A stretch of DNA of 55,308 nucleotides from Clostridiales bacterium (GTDB lineage: Bacteria; Bacillota; Clostridia; Christensenellales; CAG-314): contig SFEB01000001.1 in NCBI GenBank assembly GCA_004558105.1, forward strand, positions 1-55,308, in the 5' to 3' direction. The position numbers and the translations under genes are program-made. The notes beneath the pieces were generated by a model. The model searched no databases. It saw only the letters and a program-made list of their open reading frames with translations, and was not told where the DNA came from. This document shows, in pieces, positions 27,006 to 35,090 of this stretch. Every line of letters begins with the position of its first letter. Within the stretch, counting starts at the first letter, position 1.

Positions 27006-27430
27006 AAATTCTTGTAATAAACGGTCCGAATATGGATATGCTGGGTAAACGTAATCCTGCGCTTTACGGCGATATGACTTTAAAGCAACTTAGTAAAAAG
27101 GTTTCCGATTTTGCCAAGAAAAAAGGCGTAAAAACCGTTTTTTTTCAGTCTGCCTGCGAAGGAAAAATCGTCCGGATGATAAACCGCTTTCCTTGTGACG
27201 GAATATTGTTGAACGCGGCGGCGTACAGTCATACCAGCATAGCGATAAGAGACGCAATAGAGTGTTGCGGAAAAAAGGTGGTAGAAGTCCACTTGTCGGA
27301 CGTTACTGCGCGAGAAGATTTCAGAAAGGTTAGAATGTTTGACGGTGTGGTTGCGGCGTGTTTTTACGGCAAAGGATTAAACAGTTATCTCGAAGGTATA
27401 GACTTTTTGGCGACGGAGGTTGGCGCATGA
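27002..27430 (+). CDS. aroQ: Type II 3-dehydroquinate dehydratase
   Basis: 142 residues, the dodecameric type II enzyme for step three. It starts KILVINGPNMDMLGKRNP, with the catalytic Arg and, at YGDMTL, the Tyr of the lid. HTSIAIRDAI and EVHLSDVTAREDFR give the catalytic His and substrate-binding residues. Two motifs deviate from most relatives: SACEG where SNHEG is usual, and NAAAYSHTS in place of NPGAYTHTS. Both neighbours overlap it by ATGA, so it is translated in series with the two fusion genes. Confidence 0.92.
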   Translation: MKILVINGPNMDMLGKRNPALYGDMTLKQLSKKVSDFAKKKGVKTVFFQSACEGKIVRMINRFPCDGILLNAAAYSHTSIAIRDAIECCGKKVVEVHLSDVTAREDFRKVRMFDGVVAACFYGKGLNSYLEGIDFLATEVGA

Positions 27431-27948
27431 AACAAAACGTCGCCCTGATAGGTCTGTCCGGCACGTTAAAAACTACAGTTGCCCGCGTCCTTGCCGAGTC
27501 GTTAAACAAGCGATACGTAGATACCGACGAACTCATCGTTTTTGAATACGGTATGCCGATTAAAGAAATCTTTGAAAAGACAGGTGAAGAGTATTTCAGG
27601 AAGATAGAAACTAAAACGATATATTCGGTCGCAGAATTTTCGGACGTAGTTATCGCAACCGGCGGAGGAGCAGTATTGAACGAAAACAATATGCTTGCGC
27701 TTAAAGAAACTTGCATCGTAGTTTGCCTGACCGCAAGCAAAAAGGTCTTATACGAGCGGCTGAAAAACGACGATACCCGTCCTTTACTTTGTCCGGTCAC
27801 ACATTCAAAAGTTTCAGATTACGTTGACGGGCGAAAAGGTCTGTACGACAAGTGGGCAGACTTTACCGTTTCGACAAGCAATAAAACCGCAGTACAAGTC
27901 TCTCAAGAAATAATAAAAAAGTTGAACAAAGTGAACAACAACAAATAG
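27427..27948 (+). CDS. aroK: Shikimate kinase with an atypical P-loop
   Basis: 173 residues. The ATG at 27427 overlaps the aroQ stop and follows GGAGG by 7 bases; an upstream GTG at 27358 in the same frame is rejected. Family features: DTDELI (shikimate-binding Asp), YFRKIET (Arg), ATGGGAV (glycine-rich shikimate loop) and DDTRPLL (lid Arg). The Walker A reads GLSGTLKTT instead of GxxGxGKS/T, with Leu in place of the Gly before the catalytic Lys. The DNA (GGC ACG TTA AAA ACT) is unambiguous. It completes the set of six enzymes from DAHP to chorismate. Confidence 0.92.
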   Translation: MKQNVALIGLSGTLKTTVARVLAESLNKRYVDTDELIVFEYGMPIKEIFEKTGEEYFRKIETKTIYSVAEFSDVVIATGGGAVLNENNMLALKETCIVVCLTASKKVLYERLKNDDTRPLLCPVTHSKVSDYVDGRKGLYDKWADFTVSTSNKTAVQVSQEIIKKLNKVNNNK

Positions 27949-27983
27949 GTATAAACAATATTAATAGTATAAAAAGTATTAAA

Positions 27984-28010
27984 AAAACTCCGCTTAATGC
28001 GGAGTTTTTT
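27984..28010 (+). terminator. Bidirectional terminator after aroK
   Basis: AAAACTCCGC, loop TTAAT, GCGGAGTTTT (27984-28008), with A and T runs on both sides; serves aroK and the convergent minus-strand gene. The stem is the same as the one after the TtcA-family gene. Confidence 0.9.
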
Positions 28011-28024
28011 AATCGGGTTTTAAA

Positions 28025-31021
28025 TCAGCCTTGATAGTTGTTGTAAATTTCTTCTTTACTCTTTTTGTGCGTGGAAGCAAACTTTCTGATGATGATCGCT
28101 ACGATAGCGCCCAACATTGCAATCGTAACAACGAGAGAAGAAATAAGCAACCAGTCAACCGGTTCGGTTTCCGTCTTAGTATCCGTGTCTGCAGTGTCAT
28201 CGGCAGGGGAGAGGATTTTAGCAAGGTGAGTATTTAAAGCTTGTATGTTGCTGTTGTTTTCCCAGTCGATGTAGTACGAACCGCTGGTAGCGTCGGGATA
28301 GTGCTTGGTATTGAAAGTTTCTACCATGGTCTTAAGTGCCGCCATCTGATTTTCAAAGTCATCGTCGTTTTCGTGGGTTTTGAGTTCAGCTGCTTTCTCT
28401 ACGATCTTGTTAAAGTCGTTTTCCACTAATACGTCGTTATAACGATAATCTTTGACTGCCAGGTTGCTGTTGTTGGAATTTACCAATTGTTCGTCGGCAT
28501 ATACGTTGTTAAGGTCAGATTCGACAGCGTTCTGGACGTTGTTGTTTTTAAACAACTCCATAAACTCTTTGCTTACGGTGTCGTTTTCTTCCGTCAGGTC
28601 GGAGAGAAGAGTGCATTCAGCTCTGTCGAACAAAACGGTACCCAGTTGGTAATCGGCGACGGATTTAGCGTCGCGTTTTCCATTCCACAATTCAAGGTTA
28701 ACCGTCAAGTCGTTATCGCCGGTTGCAAAGTAAACGTAGTAGCGAACCCAACCGTTGCTGAGTTCTGCGTCTATCGATGCAAACGACTCGCTTACGTAAG
28801 CGGACGTCGAACCGTTCGTCAGGCAAGCATAAACTTCGGTTTTACCGTTAGTGAGGTAGATATACGGTACTGCTCCGCCGATACCCTTTGCAAGTACGCT
28901 AAAGCGGTAGAAAGATTTTGCGCTGAGCGTAATTGCGTCAGACTGATAGCCGTGAGCGGTTGCAACGTTGTTGTAAATCATCAGCAAAGAGTGAGCGTTA
29001 TCGTCTTTGTAGCTGTTAAAGTCGGATTCCGTAATGCCGAACTTAGTAAAGAGTTCGCCGACTTGCGAACGATACACGATGCCGCCGATACTGCTGTAAA
29101 CGCTTTCGGGGTTTTCGTCGTTGGTCATATCAAACCATGCGTCGTTGTTATTGGGAGCAACTTTGGTTGCATCGTAGTTTTCCGTAATCGTGTTGAGACC
29201 GGCATACAAGCTGATCCAATTTGCGGTTGCGACAGGATAGTTGGTATTGGGCGCGCTTGTCTTTGCGTTATTGAAACTGCCGTTAAGCAAGAGTTCCGAA
29301 GGATTGGTAACGGACTTTAAAGATGCGGTAACAACGGTAGAAGAAGAGCTGACGGTATTAAATTTGTATTGTTCCAACTCTTCGAGAGCAAATTCCGTCA
29401 TATAAACCGAGCCCGTCACGGCGAAAGATTCTTCAGTCGCAAAATTCTTGGTTGCCGTAGCAGCGCCGGAAGAATAGGTGGTGACAACGGATTTTCTGAT
29501 ACCTACCGTCACCTGGATTTGCAGGTAGTAGGTAGTATCTTCGCTCGGTTGAATATAAAACTGATATTGTGACCAACCGTTGTTGGTGTCGTTCAATATA
29601 TCGTGAGAAGTATTGACGGAAGCAAAATACGCAGAGATATTTTTGCTCAAAGTTTCGTCAAGTACCAAATCGCCGCTGTCGTCGACGTAATAAGCGTTGA
29701 GATAGATGTATGCGCCGCTACGAGGATCGATATCCACCGTTCTTACCCAAAGGGACGCGCGATAGCAATTGTTAATGGAGGGGGGAGTGACCTTGAACAT
29801 TCCGAAATAAGCCGATTTATAATCGTTAGCGGTATTTCTTTCGAGTTTCAGGATATTTTCCGCCTCGTCGTCGGCAAAAGGCATAACGAGCTGAGCGTCG
29901 GCAGGATCCGTAATGTTAACGCTTTCGGCAGCCATAGTCATGTACTCGTTGTGAGACAAAACGTCAACTTTCGTCAAATCAGCCATGTCGCCCACGGAAG
30001 AATAATCCCAGTCTACCAATTGAGAATTGGTTTCGTCCGTGTCGTAAGAATAACTGATATAGTTTTTGCCGGAGTCAAGAATTTTTTGTTCGTTGCGGAT
30101 AAATTCGCCATGGCTGATGGATTCGGTAGAAATCCAACCGAACATAATAAAGCCGTAAGCGGAAGAAGAAGACTTGCCGAGACCCAATTCGAGATAAGCG
30201 GTAGAAGAGGAGGTTTTGGAGCCTTCGAGATAGAAATCAAATCTTGTCCAGCCGTTGCTCTTAGCGTCGGCAGGAGCGTTGTTGATAGCGTCGGACGTCA
30301 CGTTGTAGATAACGCGATAGCTTGCGTCGGACGTGCCGGTCTGAGTCTTTTTGATTGCGATATAAGCTCCGTCCTCACCGACGATATTCTTGGTGTAAAC
30401 CCAGACGGAAACTTTCATATACTTGCCGCTGGAAATGGAAAAACTGCCCGATACGACGTAAGTTGCGTCCGATTGAGCGGCAGGAGTCTTTTTAATCATA
30501 TAAGCGCGCGTATCGTTATCGTTTCTGCTTTCGAAATCAGGATAACCGGGATGTGCCAACTCGGCTTGTCCTTCTATCGTGCCGCCCGAAACAATACCCT
30601 TAGACGTCAGATCTTTGACGACGTTGTCCCAATCTGCGATATCCACAACGCCCATAGTGACGTTTTGCGGAGCAGAAGTAGTGGAATAACGCCAACCCAT
30701 ACTGCTGTCGACGGTGCTGTCAACCACTAACGGATAACTAAGATTTTTACCGCCTGCGAAGGTATTGGAAAAGTCCACGTTGGTAATAGTGCCATCCGAT
30801 GAAGGATAGGTCGTGCTGGTGGACGAAATCGTACCGGGAATGACTTCGGTATGCAATGCAACGGACAATGACGCCACGACAGCGACAACGAGAACCAGGC
30901 TGAGAACCAATACGGTCCAGAGCTTCTTGTTGAAAGTCCTGTTTTTCTCGGCTGCGGCTTCGGATTTACCGTTGGCTTTGTAAACAGGGGTGTAGAGTTT
31001 TTCATTCTGTTGTTTCTTCAT
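28025..31021 (-). CDS. Large bitopic surface protein with three carbohydrate-binding-like repeats
   Basis: 998 residues. A 34-residue cytoplasmic N-terminus is followed by one membrane segment (about 35-57, LWTVLVLSLVLVVAVVASLS), a ~890-residue extracellular part, and a second membrane segment near residues 955-980 with a basic tail. The exterior is rich in Ser, Thr, Asn and Asp and has three similar units, each with a strand pair of the form F/Y-S/R-V/L-xWV and then NGW-x-R/Q-Y/F-x-FY, the NGW lying near residues 256, 482 and 757. This resembles CBM4/9-type jelly-roll domains. No sortase motif, enzyme motif or signal-peptidase site was seen. It has its own promoter. Large reading frames on the plus strand over it are shadows. 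Role unknown; binding glycans or peptidoglycan is inference. Confidence 0.85.
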   Translation of the reverse strand: MKKQQNEKLYTPVYKANGKSEAAAEKNRTFNKKLWTVLVLSLVLVVAVVASLSVALHTEVIPGTISSTSTTYPSSDGTITNVDFSNTFAGGKNLSYPLVVDSTVDSSMGWRYSTTSAPQNVTMGVVDIADWDNVVKDLTSKGIVSGGTIEGQAELAHPGYPDFESRNDNDTRAYMIKKTPAAQSDATYVVSGSFSISSGKYMKVSVWVYTKNIVGEDGAYIAIKKTQTGTSDASYRVIYNVTSDAINNAPADAKSNGWTRFDFYLEGSKTSSSTAYLELGLGKSSSSAYGFIMFGWISTESISHGEFIRNEQKILDSGKNYISYSYDTDETNSQLVDWDYSSVGDMADLTKVDVLSHNEYMTMAAESVNITDPADAQLVMPFADDEAENILKLERNTANDYKSAYFGMFKVTPPSINNCYRASLWVRTVDIDPRSGAYIYLNAYYVDDSGDLVLDETLSKNISAYFASVNTSHDILNDTNNGWSQYQFYIQPSEDTTYYLQIQVTVGIRKSVVTTYSSGAATATKNFATEESFAVTGSVYMTEFALEELEQYKFNTVSSSSTVVTASLKSVTNPSELLLNGSFNNAKTSAPNTNYPVATANWISLYAGLNTITENYDATKVAPNNNDAWFDMTNDENPESVYSSIGGIVYRSQVGELFTKFGITESDFNSYKDDNAHSLLMIYNNVATAHGYQSDAITLSAKSFYRFSVLAKGIGGAVPYIYLTNGKTEVYACLTNGSTSAYVSESFASIDAELSNGWVRYYVYFATGDNDLTVNLELWNGKRDAKSVADYQLGTVLFDRAECTLLSDLTEENDTVSKEFMELFKNNNVQNAVESDLNNVYADEQLVNSNNSNLAVKDYRYNDVLVENDFNKIVEKAAELKTHENDDDFENQMAALKTMVETFNTKHYPDATSGSYYIDWENNSNIQALNTHLAKILSPADDTADTDTKTETEPVDWLLISSLVVTIAMLGAIVAIIIRKFASTHKKSKEEIYNNYQG

Positions 31022-31093
31022 TTAACTCACCTATCAGTTGTAAAATTTATTGTAGTTACGCATAACGAGCACAACTTTTCATTATGCCTAGTT

Positions 31094-31122
31094 ATTTTAA
31101 TACATAATTGAAAAAAAAGCAA
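31094..31122 (-). promoter_or_regulatory. Promoter of the 998-residue surface protein
   Basis: On the minus strand TTGCTT (31117-31122), 17 bases, TAAAAT (31094-31099), about 65 bases before the ATG at 31021. Confidence 0.6.
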
Positions 31123-31201
31123 TAAATTTTACCAACAAATATATTGTTTTTTTATATTTTTATCGAAAACGTTAAGAATATAACAAAAACAGAGGCTGCA
31201 A

Positions 31202-31570
31202 ATGTTTAAAAAAGAATGGGTAAAAAAACTGTTTCTGGTTGTATTCGGCGTTGCAATAGGTTTTGTCAACGGTTTTTTGGGTAGCGGAGGCGGAACGCTG
31301 GCGGTTACCGCGTTGCTGACCGTCGGAGGATTGGATCAAAAGAGGGCGCAAGCCACGGCGTTGTTGATTATTTTACCGATCAGCGTCGTCAGTGCAGTGG
31401 TCTATTTCCTTAACGGTTCGGTGGATATTGAAAAAACGGTCTTTTCGACCGTCGGTATCGTGGCGGGCGGTGCGTTGGGTGCGGTTCTGCTAAACAAACT
31501 GCAAGGAAACGTGGTAAAACTCATCTTTGCTCTGATACTTATTGCGGCGGGGGTGAAAATGTTTTTATGA
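31202..31570 (+). CDS. TauE/SafE permease, N-terminal half
   Basis: 122 residues with four membrane segments and the family glycine motif GFVNGFLGSGGGTLAV close to the N-terminus. TauE/SafE (TSUP) proteins are normally ~250 residues with two copies of this four-helix unit; here one unit forms a separate gene. It overlaps the next gene, the second unit, by ATGA. The family exports or imports organosulfur compounds and sulfite. A heterodimer of the two halves would rebuild a full transporter. Confidence 0.85.
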   Translation: MFKKEWVKKLFLVVFGVAIGFVNGFLGSGGGTLAVTALLTVGGLDQKRAQATALLIILPISVVSAVVYFLNGSVDIEKTVFSTVGIVAGGALGAVLLNKLQGNVVKLIFALILIAAGVKMFL

Positions 31571-32025
31571 CGATTTTATTGATAGTGTTCGGATTTCTCG
31601 GTGGCATTTTAGGCGGAATGGGTATGGGCGGAGGCACTTTGCTGATACCTTTACTCAGTTTTCTCGATATTCCTCAACGTACGATTCAGGCAATAAATCT
31701 TATCGGGTTTTTGCCCATGTCGGCGGTGGCATTGTTTTTCCATTTTAAAAACGGACTGGTGGAAACAAAAAATATAATCTGGCTCATACTGCCCGCCGTC
31801 CTGTCTGCGATAGGGGGATCTGTTCTTACCGGAGTTTCCGGTGAAAAGGTATTGCGGTATTGCTTTGGCAGTCTGCTGTTTGCGTTGGGAATCTGGCAAT
31901 TGGTAAAGTGTATATCGGCTTTGATAAAAGACGTAAAAGTTAAAAGAATAGTAAAAGCACAGAAAAAAGAAATCAACGAATTTAAAAATTCTTTACCTAA
32001 TTATATTGATAGAAAATCACGTTGA
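31567..32025 (+). CDS. TauE/SafE permease, C-terminal half
   Basis: 152 residues, four membrane segments with GGILGGMGMGGGTLLIPLL at the N-terminus, again the family motif, followed by a 35-residue basic cytoplasmic tail. The start overlaps the first half by ATGA, indicating co-translation. The two halves are in different frames and each has its own start and complete set of segments, so this looks like a stable two-gene form rather than a broken gene. It ends before the Rnf operon; the 199-base gap holds the rnf promoter and nothing else recognised. Confidence 0.85.
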   Translation: MTILLIVFGFLGGILGGMGMGGGTLLIPLLSFLDIPQRTIQAINLIGFLPMSAVALFFHFKNGLVETKNIIWLILPAVLSAIGGSVLTGVSGEKVLRYCFGSLLFALGIWQLVKCISALIKDVKVKRIVKAQKKEINEFKNSLPNYIDRKSR

Positions 32026-32136
32026 AAGATAAAACGTTATGACGGGCGAATATTATCTGAAAATGCGAAAAAACGGCAAATTTTAACGATTTTGCGTGTT
32101 TAAACTGTGAAATTTATCATTTTTTTGTATATATTC

Positions 32137-32165
32137 TTGACCTTTCAAAAGATGTAAATTATAAT
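32137..32165 (+). promoter_or_regulatory. Promoter of the rnf operon
   Basis: TTGACC (32137-32142), 17 bases, TATAAT (32160-32165), a near-consensus sigma-A promoter. The transcript would start near 32172, too close to the ATG at 32174 for that to be the rnfC start, and the TTG at 32225 behind AGGAGG is favoured. Confidence 0.85.
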
Positions 32166-32224
32166 AAAACGTATTGAAAATGCAGTGGAAGTATTTTCGC
32201 TTACGATATTACAGGAGGTATATT

Positions 32225-33514
32225 TTGGCAAAAGTAAAGACTAAAACCTTTAAAAAAGGCGTCCACTTTGACGATAAAAAGTACTTGACCAAAGACGCCG
32301 AGATAGAGGAAATGCCTCTTATCGACGATTATTTTATCGCCTTGTCGCAGCACATAGGCGTACCGGCTACGCCGTTGGTAGAATCAGGCGATAAGGTTGC
32401 CGAAGGACAGTTGATTGCAAAGGCGGAGGGGTTTGTTTCGGCAAACGTCTATTCACCCGTCAGCGGTAGAGTCGTCGGTATCGAAAAGAGAGAAAACAAG
32501 TTCGGCGTGATGGACAAATACATTCACGTTAAACGAGAAGGCGAAGAAATGGTTACTTTGCCGCCTATTGACGTTAGCGACGGCAAAGCCATAGCGGATC
32601 GTATAGAGGAGGCAGGTATCGTAGGTCTCGGAGGAGCGGGTTTTCCGACTCACGTAAAAGCGGCGCCCAAAAAACCCGTTGATTTATTGATAGTTAACGC
32701 CGCGGAGTGTGAACCTTATCTCAACTGCGACAATAGGTTGTTAATCGAAAAGCCGGTAGAAGTGATAGAAGGTGCAAAACTCATTGCAAAGACTATAGAT
32801 ATAGATAGAATTATTTTCGGAATCGAAGAGAACAAGCCGCGCGCATACGAGCAACTTTCGAATATTAACGGCGTAGAGGTTGTCTTGCTGAAAAAGAAAT
32901 ACCCACAAGGCGGCGAAAAGCAGATTATTTACGCATGCAGCGGACGTAAAGTTCCCGCAAAGGGCTTGCCTATGGACGTAGGAGTGGTTGTACAGAACGT
33001 CGCCACCTGTTTTGCGGTGTACGAAGCGGTTATGTTGAACAAGCCTTTGTACGAACGCGTTCTTACGGTCAGCGGGCATGGCGTAAATCAACCGAAAAAT
33101 CTGCTGGTTAAAAACGGTACGCCTTACAGTGCGATACTAGAGTATTGCGGAGGTATCAAAGAAGATACTCAAAAACTGGTTGCAGGCGGTCCTATGATGG
33201 GTATTGCTATGAGTAACGCCAACGGCGTCACGACCAAGACGGACAGTGGATTATTGGCACTGAGCCCGGAGGAAGCGAACAGCGCTCAGCCGTCGGCTTG
33301 TATCCACTGCGGCAGATGCGTTGCCGCATGTCCGATGAACCTCATGCCGCTTTATATTGACTTTTATACTCAGGCAGGGGAATATAAAGAAGCAATCAAG
33401 TACGGCGTAGAACATTGTATGGAATGCGGATGCTGTTCTTACGTCTGTCCCGGAAAACGTCCTATAGTTCAGAGTATAAAGCTTTGCAAGGCAAAACTAA
33501 AGGAGAAGAAATAA
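32225..33514 (+). CDS. rnfC: Rnf complex subunit C
   Basis: 429 residues starting at TTG 32225, which follows AGGAGG (32213-32218) by 6 bases; the first residues are then MAKVKTKTFKKGVHF, as in relatives. RnfC binds NADH: GLGGAGFPTHVK is the nucleotide-loop motif, with FMN-binding NAAECEPYL. Two ferredoxin-type clusters follow, CIHCGRCVAACP and CMECGCCSYVCP. Rnf is a membrane complex that couples ferredoxin oxidation to NAD+ reduction and pumps Na+ or H+. First gene of the operon; its stop shares a base with the rnfD ATG. Confidence 0.96.
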   Translation: MAKVKTKTFKKGVHFDDKKYLTKDAEIEEMPLIDDYFIALSQHIGVPATPLVESGDKVAEGQLIAKAEGFVSANVYSPVSGRVVGIEKRENKFGVMDKYIHVKREGEEMVTLPPIDVSDGKAIADRIEEAGIVGLGGAGFPTHVKAAPKKPVDLLIVNAAECEPYLNCDNRLLIEKPVEVIEGAKLIAKTIDIDRIIFGIEENKPRAYEQLSNINGVEVVLLKKKYPQGGEKQIIYACSGRKVPAKGLPMDVGVVVQNVATCFAVYEAVMLNKPLYERVLTVSGHGVNQPKNLLVKNGTPYSAILEYCGGIKEDTQKLVAGGPMMGIAMSNANGVTTKTDSGLLALSPEEANSAQPSACIHCGRCVAACPMNLMPLYIDFYTQAGEYKEAIKYGVEHCMECGCCSYVCPGKRPIVQSIKLCKAKLKEKK

Positions 33515-34494
33515 TGGAAAATAAAACTTTTATAGACGGCAGTTCTCCTCACATTCGCGGTAATTCCAGCACAAAGAGAATAATGCTCGACGTTATCATC
33601 GCTTTGGCGGCTCCGTTTTTCGCCGGTTTGTGGTTTTTCGGTTTCCGTGCGCTGTTGGTGGTTTTTCTGGCGGTGATATCGGCCTATGCAAGCGAAGTGG
33701 TTTTTAATCTTTGTTGCAAAAAAACCTTTAAACAAGCGTTGGATATCGATCTTACGAGTATCGTTACGGGGTTTATCATCGGTCTGTCGCTCAATGCCAA
33801 TGCGGCGTGGTATCTGCCCGTTATGGCGAGTGTTTTTGCCGTTATCGTCGTTAAAATGCTTTTCGGCGGCACGGGCAATAATATCGTGAATCCGGCAATT
33901 GCGGGCAGAGCGTTTATCTTTATTTCTTTTATCGGCATGGCGGCAAGCAACATGGCGAGCAATTGGCTCACTCCCGACGGCAACGTTCTCGTCGGAGCAA
34001 CTCCGTTGAGCAATATGTTGAACGGCTCCGAAGCGGGCGTGAGTAACCTTGATTTGTTTTTGGGTACTAATCTTGCAGGTTGCATCGGTGAAACATGTAA
34101 GGTTGCAATAATCGTCGGGTTTATTTACCTGGTAATAAGAAGGGTGATAGATTTTAAATACCCTCTTATTTACATAGCGGTGACGGGATTGTTTACCGTT
34201 GCGCTAAAAGGTTTTGACTTCAGTTGGTTTTTACCGAGTATACTCAGCGGCGGTCTTATGTTTGTCGCAGTGTTTATGGCTACCGACTACGTGACGAGCC
34301 CCACGACGAAACTGGGGAATTATATTTATTTCGTAATGCTCGGTCTTCTGACGGCGGGACTCCGTATCGCCTGTAAGATAGAAGTGGTTACGTTTGTAGT
34401 ATTGTTGATGAACTTCGTTGTTCCCTTCCTGGATAAATGGCTGGTACCCAAACCTTTCGGAAATCAACCGAAAAACAAGGAGGCAAAAGCATGA
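33514..34494 (+). CDS. rnfD: Rnf complex subunit D
   Basis: 326 residues, a polytopic membrane subunit that carries covalent FMN on a Thr in the loop GATPLSN. GGAGAAG before the ATG at 33514 supports this start. The N-terminal cytoplasmic stretch (SSPHIRGNSST) is typical, followed by membrane segments including GLWFFGFRALLVVFLAV. Order after rnfC and before rnfG is the clostridial arrangement. ATGA overlap with rnfG. Confidence 0.95.
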   Translation: MENKTFIDGSSPHIRGNSSTKRIMLDVIIALAAPFFAGLWFFGFRALLVVFLAVISAYASEVVFNLCCKKTFKQALDIDLTSIVTGFIIGLSLNANAAWYLPVMASVFAVIVVKMLFGGTGNNIVNPAIAGRAFIFISFIGMAASNMASNWLTPDGNVLVGATPLSNMLNGSEAGVSNLDLFLGTNLAGCIGETCKVAIIVGFIYLVIRRVIDFKYPLIYIAVTGLFTVALKGFDFSWFLPSILSGGLMFVAVFMATDYVTSPTTKLGNYIYFVMLGLLTAGLRIACKIEVVTFVVLLMNFVVPFLDKWLVPKPFGNQPKNKEAKA

Positions 34495-35090
34495 GTGTAA
34501 AAAGTTATTCGGAAAACAAGACTACAGCCGTCAAGTCAATCGTAGTACTTGTGCTTATTGCGGTTGTGCTGGGCGGTTTGCTGGCAATTCTCAACGATAT
34601 ATTGTACGTTTCCGACACGGAACGTACGATGCGCGTTATTAAAAACTTTTACGACGGGCAGGAAAAACAGTATGAAGTCGTTGAAATTCCTGAGGATGTG
34701 AGAACAAACGATTTCGGAACGGTTGACACGGTGTATTTGATTGAAGACGGTAACTATCTTATAAAGACGACCGGCAACGAAGGTTTTCACGGCGGTACGG
34801 TAACTATGTGGTTTCTGGCGGAAATCGACGGCGGCGAGTTTATTGGGTTTAATAAAGTTAAGTATGCCGAAAACGCCGGACAAACTTTGATGTCCAATTT
34901 TTCGGACGATTATTACAACGATTACCTCGGTGACGACGTAAAAAACGGTTTTTACACCACTAAGGGCGGCAGTAACAATAAAATGATGGCGGGCGCTACC
35001 TATAGCAGTAATGCCATCAATAACGCAGTTAACAGCGCTTATTGTTATATCGATTATATTTTGACGGAGGTAAGCAATGATGAAGGTTAA
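34491..35090 (+). CDS. rnfG: Rnf complex subunit G
   Basis: 199 residues. One N-terminal membrane anchor (about 14-34) and an extracytoplasmic FMN-binding domain. The flavin attachment motif is AGATYSSNA near the C-terminus, where Thr forms the phosphoester link. AGGAGG lies 7 bases before the ATG, which overlaps the rnfD stop. Part of the electron path between RnfC/B and the membrane subunits. Confidence 0.94.
   Translation: MSVKSYSENKTTAVKSIVVLVLIAVVLGGLLAILNDILYVSDTERTMRVIKNFYDGQEKQYEVVEIPEDVRTNDFGTVDTVYLIEDGNYLIKTTGNEGFHGGTVTMWFLAEIDGGEFIGFNKVKYAENAGQTLMSNFSDDYYNDYLGDDVKNGFYTTKGGSNNKMMAGATYSSNAINNAVNSAYCYIDYILTEVSNDEG

Noticed and set aside
27358..27426. Extension of aroK from GTG 27358
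   Set aside because: It overlaps aroQ by 70 bases and adds residues not found in shikimate kinases; ATG 27427 overlaps the aroQ stop by ATGA.
28487..30730. Long plus-strand open frames (277 and 375 codons) over the 998-residue gene
   Set aside because: They have no ribosome site, their translations look like antisense of a repetitive Ser/Thr-rich protein, and the minus-strand gene has a promoter, ribosome site and membrane segments.
32174..32224. ATG at 32174 as the rnfC start
   Set aside because: It lies at the predicted transcript start and has no ribosome site; TTG 32225 has AGGAGG at the right distance.
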